A stretch of 64,000 nucleotides of DNA, taken from positions 36,890,001-36,954,000 of the forward strand of contig JBANAY010000003.1 in the NCBI GenBank assembly GCA_037952775.1, written 5' to 3'. Under the pieces are notes generated by a model that did not search any database, was not told the origin of the DNA, and saw nothing but the letters and a program-made list of their open reading frames with translations. Origin of the DNA: Clonostachys chloroleuca. Taxonomy: Eukaryota > Ascomycota > Sordariomycetes > Hypocreales > Bionectriaceae. The translations under genes were made by a program, and so were the position numbers. The first letter of the stretch is position 1. Every line of letters begins with the position of its first letter. Shown here piece after piece: positions 57,045-64,000 of the stretch.

Positions 57045-59956
57045 CTTGTGATCCTTGTGGTGATGGTGGTGGTGGTGGTGGTGATGTTGTTGTTGCTTCT
57101 GCTCTTGGGAGGGGGAGGGTTTGGAAATCTTATGGGTGGCAGAAGGGCTTGTAAGTACTCAGTCAATGCCAAAATTACTAAGCCATCCGTGACGTACACT
57201 TATTGTCCCTTTGAGCTGTGTATTGTTGGCTGTATTACATTGAAAATTTCATGAGAACTAGCCCTATGCCAGCAGAATTTGGGCGAGGGTTGGCCTCAAT
57301 GCGTCAATGCCTCAAGTATCGGACCAATTTCTTACAATAAGAATATTATTCAAGCACTTTATTATATAAAGAAGATTTTACTATGAATTGGTTCGATATT
57401 TGTTGGTCAATTCGGGTACATGAGAGTGAAAGACTCGAAGTGTGTTGAGGGGGATGACTCGAAGTTGTCACCTCGCGGTAACAGGAGACGTCCCCAATGC
57501 CAACCTAATTGGAGCAATGATTACACCTCATCCCTCATACAGGGCCCTGTGGGATGATTATCTGCCCATCAAGCTCGGGAGGCCATGAGAGATGTGTAGG
57601 TAGGTATTCTTTAGTTCAATACATCGTGGTATGGTGAGGCAGTGGGTGGGTCCAACTGTCCGTTCTCGACGGCTGTAAGTTGTAACAGCTGCCAGCAACT
57701 GTGACGGCGGCATCTCGGTTCAGGCTCTGCACTAAAGTAGTCAATGCAGAGTATCCTACCCCAGAAGAGCCGTCAAGCTCGTCGACAGTGTCATGTTTGG
57801 CTACCCTCCTCCTCAGGTCACTCTCTTCTCCCCCTCCCCCCAAATCCCCTCTGCTCCCTACAGCGCCACGCTACGGAACAATCCAATATCCCATGTTAGG
57901 TAAGGCATTATCAGTCTTGGGAGCGATGTTTTTCACCTTCGGTATCCATTCTAGTTCCACTTCTGGCGTTCTACTACCGAGTGCCCCTAAAGCATCATTA
58001 ATCCTGACCGCTGCTCTATTCTCAACACCTGTGAATCGATAAACTTAGGCCAGGTAAAAAGCAAAAACGAGAAGGCGTTCTCTCACCACACAACGAATGA
58101 CCTTCCCGCTATTCAACAATCTCGTATCGATAAAACGAACCAACTATGCAGACGGCTCGGTGCCCACTCACGTACAAGCATGGCATGTGCCCAGGAAATG
58201 GAGAACCTGGCAGAACAGTGCAAGGGAAACATAACCTAACATACAATGTCATACACGCGACGGTGTAAGCGCGTAATGGTCTGAAGGTATGTACCCCTGA
58301 GGACCAATTCGTCACCTTCACTGTCCCCATCGCCGTTCCTTGCGGGTATTGCGAATCTGTTGCAACGCCTCATGTTGCTGGCGGGCTATGCAATAGTACT
58401 GCTTTAGGACGGCGAAGAAGTCTTGCGGCCCATATGGGAGGTCATTCTGAATATCTCCAAGGTTTTCCTGGCATCTCGAAGCTCGGAACAGTGTTTAGCA
58501 TAAAATCTACCATGTGCCTATTTCTTGCTATCATTCCTCGATATCCACTAGGGCCCCTCCGACTCTGGCACCCGTACCTTCCTCAACGACAGTTTTTGAC
58601 CTTGCTAATGGTTTTGGTTTTATTTCCTTTCAAAAGAGCTTCGGACGCAGGTTATGAGGCTGAATTCAGCGGGCTGTCGAGGGGGAACCGAATTATACGT
58701 ACATGATAGATGCTACCTCAAGATAGAGGTGCTCAAGTGAACTTCGAAAAGAGCACCGTGGATCTTGACGTCCCTCAGACCAGTCTTGGCAAAGTCTTGC
58801 AGCTAGGGTGTGTCAAAGCACTTTTGCTTGATGAAGCGCGCCAGTCTCGACGAAGGCTTTCTTCCAAAGCGTAGGCGGTTCAACACCCGGCTCTGCTCAA
58901 TATCAGTTGACTGTGATGACTTTAGTTCGCAGTCTGTTCATATCGCCAAGATCTCAGAATGCGATTAGCACCCGTGTTCGATCAGGAATCTCCTTCACGA
59001 TCTAAGCATCGGGGCAAACTCAACCCGAACTTGAGGGATGTCCTTATCGCTGGTTTTATCTTGGCGTCGGATGATGCGGGTCAGGGCATAGACGTTGAAT
59101 CGGTAGAGTCGGAATTTCGATCTAATATCCAAGACACCAAAGCGGCGATGATGACGACGAAGAAGGCTGCCCGATACACATGATGGCACATGACTGTTTC
59201 GAGATGGTACTCCAGTTGTAGATGGCGGTTGGTTCTTACTTGGTCATTGTCAATTATATTAGGGGCGCTGGGGGTATCCCTCCCAGGTGACGAATGATAC
59301 CAAGTCCAGAGACGAATCTGACCCCACGCGGACTAGGAGGCTCGTGCCTTCTATGATGGTCCTTCGTGGCTTGATTCAAAGCCCTCTTGGCCCTTCCCTT
59401 GATCCCAGGTGTGAGAAAGGATTGCATAATAATCCGGGGGGGGGCGCGGTTAAAATACTCTTCGAAAAAATCGGGTTCGCCATCTTGCCAGTTAATGAAT
59501 TTCTTCGCGTCGATAAGCCTCATTGTCTTATAGAGGTGAGGGTATAGTGAGACTACAGTTCAAGTATGTGCGATGAGGGGATATCATGAGATTCCTGGAG
59601 GATTGCTTTTCGAATGCGTTATTTATTTGATCGGAAAAAGAACCTTTGAAAAGTACGACATTGACCCAAAGCCAATGAGCTTCGCCGTGGCCTGCAGGAA
59701 ATTCCAACTCAGCCTCGGCTCGTGCACTGCAGCCACCACACCAGCCACCCCTGTGCTTGTTCATCAATGGGACAATGAAGTAATGTAACGGTATGCTAAG
59801 ATTCCTATTCCTAGGCGAGCAGAGGCACTGTAGACCTTGAGACATCGTAAATCTAGCTACTGAACACTTTATCTAGAACTCGAATCGTGGCTCTGCTGAA
59901 TAAAATCCTTCTTCTCTAAACTCCAGCTGAGGAAAACGGAAAACAGGAAAAGAAAT
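57045..59956. other. Long gene-poor stretch
   Basis: About 2.9 kb. It starts with the 5' leader of the kinase-like gene. Frames of 60-113 codons occur on both strands without recognisable content. A G9 run is at 59436-59444. Confidence 0.45.
57056..57099 (+). repeat. GGT/GTT microsatellite in a 5' leader
   Basis: Triplet repeat 12 bp upstream of the kinase-like gene's ATG; CAC/CAA-rich on the coding strand, like the leader at 33.7 kb. Confidence 0.65.
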
Positions 59957-61193
59957 TTAGTCACTGTCATCAATCAGTGTCATGCGGAATCGTTTGTCCT
60001 CGCTGCTGCCCGTGGCAGGGAAAACTTCGAAAGGAATAATCTTCCGGGACGGCCCAAAACCAACCACCTTTGTTCGCTGCACCGGACCTTTGTTCTCGGC
60101 CTTGATAGCAAAGTCAAATTCGACGCCATGGTCAAGGTTTTCAAGCTTCTCTGCCATCTGAGCAAGGAAGAACTTTTTGTCACAGCCAGAATAAAGGCTG
60201 CGCACATGCGGCAACTCCTGGCGAAGATGGTCCCTCCACTCAATCTCTTTGACCTCCAGGCCGTCCATGGTAGAGGCTAGATGAGAGAATGCAAAGATAG
60301 CAAAGACAGGTCCTGTTGGGTAGCCATTTCTGTTGAGCTTGACGACGACGCTGTAGCCAGTGTGCTCCCATTTTGTGTCTCTTGGGATTTCCCGGATAGG
60401 TTTGTCTCGAATCTTCATCCAGTCCTCCCCTGCACAGGACATCAGTTTCCCAACTTGGTAAAAGACATCCGGCTCGGTGTCAAGAAAGTCGTCGCTGTTG
60501 GCGCTGCGCACGGAGACAAGCGACTCATCCCCGGAGTTTCTATTCTCACGTCGGCGTTTCTGTGCAGGTGACAGAGGAGGGGTGGCGTCGGGTAGAGAGG
60601 ATTGTTGAGACGAAATGGTATCAATGTCAATCGCCACGATAGCGGGATCCAAAGTGATGGCGTTGTCTGCGTCATTGATCTCGTCGAATGGTTCATCAGG
60701 GTGGAATGCGCGTGGATTCACTGTAATGACGTATCCTGTCAATGTACCACCAAAGCGGCTTTCGCCCACAAGGAGATCAGGGATGTTGCGCATCTGGATT
60801 GATAGGATGGTCTGTAGGAGATGCTGAGGGTCCCGGCACGAAGTCTCTCTGATGCGAGTGAGGAGCGAGCTGCGTGAAACCGGCATCATATTTCGCCTTG
60901 AATTTCGGTCGAGCCACTTGTCAGAGAAAGTCATGAGGGTTTCATCGACGTCTTCGATGTCGGGATACATGGCTTCCAAGCCACGAATCAAACCCCCTGA
61001 TCTAAACGGATCCATGCCGCCATTCTCGTACCATGCGTGCAAACGTCGCTCGTCGGGTGTGAAGGTGGCGATGATTTCATCGTCGGTCAGGCTCGGGTCT
61101 AGGTGCCCTAAGGAGATGTGAGTCAATGCTCGGTAGGCAGTTGTTGATGCGTGCATGCATGCTGTGAGCAAGGGAAAGTGTCTTACCTGACAT
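59957..61193 (-). CDS. Hypothetical protein, acidic linker
   Basis: Not recognised. The clearest start is the ATG at 61193 (MSG), whose seven-base exon (61193-61187) splices over 79 nt (GTAAGA..TTAG) to exon 2 (61107-59957); 385 aa. The frame upstream of that ATG is also open and has a good acceptor-like TTTGCAG at about 61290, so a further 5' exon is possible. Visible features: SLTDDEIIATFTPDERRLHAW at the start, an Asp/Ser-rich low-complexity linker with a basic patch (PAQKRRRENRN) that could be a nuclear signal, and a C-terminal folded-looking part (GYSVVVKLNRNGYPTGPVFA). Divergent from the next gene. Confidence 0.55.
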
Positions 61194-61889
61194 GTTGGCG
61201 AAGCGCCGATACTTGGGGATATAGAAGTGCTTAGGTGAATAGTTGACTGGAGCTTGAAGTAGGAATGGAGAGATCGTTGGTACTTGCGCCTGCAAAGGAG
61301 GAAGCAGAAGTAAATGAAGGGCACAAAGTTTGGTTGTGGCAGCACAGTGTGGATTTGTGTTGGAGCACTGTACGCGTTGAAGGAGAGGGCAGTTCAAAAG
61401 GTACTTGCCTCCCAAGTGGCTGCCAGAAAAACAGAGACTGCAAAGTCACCGCAGCAGAATTATTGTGACATTTAATCGCACAATGATGCTTCACATAATA
61501 ATGCTTGATAATTGCTCAATAATGTATTATTATGCTTGTTATTATTATCAATTACTGTCCTTTGCGGTCACTGTTATTTTGACGCCCACTTGCCTCTTGC
61601 AAGCAACTCTAGAACGACTCGGTTTCCTAAGTACCTCTGCTCCAGGGACCACTGGAAACGCACAGTGCACTGCAACGCACTGAATTTACCCAACCTTGGT
61701 GCAAAACAAAAAGCATAAACTTTGTTTACTTTCTACCTTACTTACCTTTCATCCAACCTAAGCATCGATCAATCGTTGCTTAGGTGGTAGGCACCTTCAC
61801 CTGTTTCCACACGATCTTCTCGTCGTTATCGCCTCTTCCTCCCTCATCGCCACCGCCCCGATCGCCGTCCCGTGAATCGTCGAATCAGG
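61194..61889. other. Divergent promoter between two hypothetical genes
   Basis: About 700 bp with an AT-rich patch at about 61490-61555. It may include an upstream exon of the minus-strand gene. Confidence 0.5.
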
Positions 61890-63095
61890 ATGGCTGTGCC
61901 CCCTCCCAGCGAGTACAGAACGCTGTACGATCTGCCATTACTTGATGAGCCAGAAATATCCACGGACCGAGCATCGGTGGAGTTCACTGAGTACAGTGTT
62001 TCATTGTACCATCTGGTAATCAATTTGAACGGGGATGCGACAACGTTCCGAACTTCAAGATGCTAGGAAAATCTTGGAGATGTTCAGAATGACCTCCCAT
62101 ATGGGCCACAAGACTTCCTCGCCGTCCTTAAACAGTACTATTGCATTGCTCGCCAGCAACATGAGGCGTTGCAAGAGATTCGAAACATTCACCCAACTGC
62201 GGAACTAGAGCTTTGGCCTTCAGAGACAGTTGTTGTATTTGAGGATTTGCGAGATCAAATCACGGTACAACTCGACAGGGTTGCTTCCAAAATAGCATCA
62301 ATTGCCCGTCATCTTGGACTCTCTGAAGATATCGAGTCCGTTCCTCGCGTTGCAAATATCTCAGTCCGCGAGTGTAGGCTTTGGTGTCAACTGAACACCA
62401 CTGATTTCCGGCAACGCCTACAAAGTGCAAGAGGAACCACCGAGTTGCATCCTACCATGAATGAGATTTCAAACATGATCCTCGGAGACGTCGCTAGAGC
62501 ACCCGCCCAAGGTGTTTTCAAGGTCCATAAAGACAAAGAAGACACGAGCGTCGTTTCGCCCCTCGTGTACTTTGTCTGTACAGGGATGGACAGGGAGGGT
62601 AACCAGCTCCACAATTTGGTGCATGTCGGCTGCACCAGGGAGAGGTTTCCAATGTGGAAACCTCTCCAGCAGCATCGCAATGATGCGAGGGATGACCTTC
62701 TCGGTCGAGAAATCATTAACAAATGGAGCAAGTGGCGTGACCAGCTTGTTAAATTAGGCGTGGCTACGACCGATGCCACCTTCAGGTTGAGAGAAAACCT
62801 GATGCAAGGCAACACTGAAGAATTGCCGACGTGGGCTCACGAGCTAGTTACGACTAAGCTGCGTGCCTGCAGCAACCACGTTGGTCAAGCCTTCCAGCAA
62901 GTTGACTGGAACACAATAATCGAGATGGGCTGTTGTATGTTGTGCAAGACAACTATCTCCTTTGAAGAGATCAAGGAAAAGGACTTCAAAAAGGAGGCGA
63001 GATGTGCTAACCTTCCTCAAAAGTGGCACTGCCCCCATTCCTGTGCCGAGGTGGCTACAAGTGGGATCTGTGATTTTAAAACTAGAACGCCCTAG
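61890..63095 (+). CDS. Hypothetical protein with Cys/His-rich C-terminus
   Basis: Not recognised. Exons 61890-62015 and 62088-63095 across a 72-nt intron (GTAATC..TTCAG); 377 aa, start MAVPPPSEYRTL. The first part is acidic. The middle reads VVSPLVYFVCTGMDREGNQ and LVHVGCTRERFPMWKPLQQ, then a helical region (NKWSKWRDQLVKLG), ending with Cys/His pairs (CCMLCKT, ARCANL, WHCPHSCAEV) that could bind zinc. Divergent from the preceding gene. Confidence 0.55.
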
Positions 63096-63484
63096 GGTGT
63101 TGCCGTCATAGGCTGGAGGCTGCGGGAGCCGAGTAATGCGATGCAGAATCAGGAAGAGTTTAATTTGAAGTAAAGGAACCGAATTAGGGAGTCTGAGACT
63201 GGTGCTAATGTTGCCATACAGCCCAGATATGATGCATGAACAATGAATCAATACATGAACAATGAACGAATACATGCACATGAAATCAATACGTAAACAA
63301 TAAATCAATATATGAACATTAAATCAATATGTAAACAATGAAACTAGAAGCTTCAGGGGGATAAATCCCGTAGGAATTGTCGAAATAGCCAAGAAGACAA
63401 TTCCAATGCTCCTAGTTCCGTGCTGGCAACGAATATCTCAACAAGCACGTACTCGGGAAGTTCAGGATCTCGGCTCATTCTTCA
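63096..63484. other. Intergenic with tandem repeat
   Basis: Non-coding; contains the 19-bp repeat. Confidence 0.6.
63238..63344 (+). repeat. 19-bp tandem repeat, about 5.6 copies
   Basis: Unit like GAACAATGAATCAATACAT. Successive copies at 63238, 63257, 63276, 63295, 63314 and a partial one at 63333; they diverge but keep exact 19-bp spacing. Confidence 0.85.
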
Positions 63485-63913
63485 TCATGGTGCCTTCCCA
63501 ATGGAACCTAGCCAGTCCATACGGAGCTCGACAGCCTCTTGCATCGCCTGGACTCTTTTCTGGAGGAGCTCAGTTAGTGGTATCTTGCCAGCCTTCTCGG
63601 CCAAGACTGCAGTAAAATGACTATTCATGGCACCATTGATATTCACCTTGGCCACGCCCCTTTTGATACACATGCCGTATAATTTCTCGTCAAAGCCAGC
63701 AGCCTCCTTGGCGGCATGGATGAGCAGGCCATCGGCGAACTCGATCGCGCAAGGGAATAATTGGATGATGGCTGGGGATCGCTTTGCCTCGGCAGCCTTC
63801 ACTGTCGCAAGGATGCCCTCCAGGTTGAAGCAACACATAGCGGGCACGGCATAGCCACCTGCTGCCGCCGTGTTGACAATGTCCAACGCCCGGTTATGGC
63901 CCCTGAACGGCAT
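63485..63913 (-). pseudogene. Class II fructose-bisphosphate/tagatose-type aldolase with the middle deleted
   Basis: 142-codon open frame. The N-part (NRALDIVNTAAAGGYAVPA, CCFNLEGILATVKAAEAKR, LFPCAIEFADGLL) and the C-part (KLYGMCIKRGVAKVNING, KIPLTELLQKRVQAMQEAVE) are clear class II aldolase, whose usual length is about 280-310 aa. The join near 63698 drops straight from the first helix pair to the last strands, losing the zinc-binding His residues and catalytic Asp. No intron is there. The frame is kept, but the product could not be an active aldolase. It may be an in-frame deletion relic or, less likely, an assembly collapse. Confidence 0.7.
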
Positions 63914-64000
63914 GTTTTCTGGTCAAATTTGTGGTGACGCTGCGTTGCGGCGGGGAGATCGGAGATCACGAAGGGTGACCATGGTCCATTTACATCCGTC

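Noticed and set aside
62016..62087. Two further one-base frameshifts in the Cys/His-rich gene
   Set aside because: A single 72-nt GT..AG intron joins the frames exactly, so no frameshift is needed.

Overview
The window looks like nuclear DNA of a filamentous ascomycete (Pezizomycotina). Evidence: short spliceosomal introns (about 52-109 nt, GT..AG, several with CTAAC-like branch sites), fungal families (hybrid histidine kinase, Zn2Cys6 regulator, HET-domain protein, DUF4470, secreted M14 peptidase, P450), and C-to-T/TpA-rich decay typical of repeat-induced point mutation (RIP). I cannot name the species. I saw no tRNA, rRNA or CRISPR.

Layout. 1-2766: 3' part of a hybrid histidine kinase. 5161-6209: AT-rich, RIP-like F-box relic. 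6269-19792: a compact catabolic-looking cluster made of three divergent pairs plus a regulator: peroxisomal FAD amine oxidase / MFS permease; D-2-hydroxyacid dehydrogenase / Asp-Glu racemase-family protein; class II aldolase / DUF1338 (2-oxoadipate dioxygenase-decarboxylase type); then a Zn2Cys6 factor. All three shared promoters and the regulator's own promoter carry CGG-N6-CCG, mostly as TCGG-N6-CCGA, so they probably form one regulon. A decayed aldehyde dehydrogenase (20464-21003) lies just outside and may be a lost member.

21.6-25.2 kb is gene-poor with decayed coding remnants. 25.2-32.7 kb holds a MysC-like ATP-grasp ligase and two unrelated HxxxD acyltransferases, possibly a small metabolite locus. 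33.3-41.9 kb is mostly non-coding, with microsatellites, a 17-bp minisatellite and a secreted EGF/propeller protein. 41.9-50.8 kb carries a HET-domain membrane protein broken by one TGA, a six-exon P450 and a DUF4470 protein. 51.4-57.0 kb has a small secreted cysteine-rich protein, a zinc carboxypeptidase and an AN1-finger/APH-kinase fusion. 60-63.9 kb has two unrecognised divergent genes and an aldolase relic lacking its middle.

Five places in four otherwise well-preserved genes are exactly one base short of an open frame; four are at runs of five C or G where six would restore the frame. This may be consensus error or real mutation, and it affects how four gene models are read. Splice sites, frames and lengths were worked out by hand; family assignments rest on motif recognition, not on database searches.
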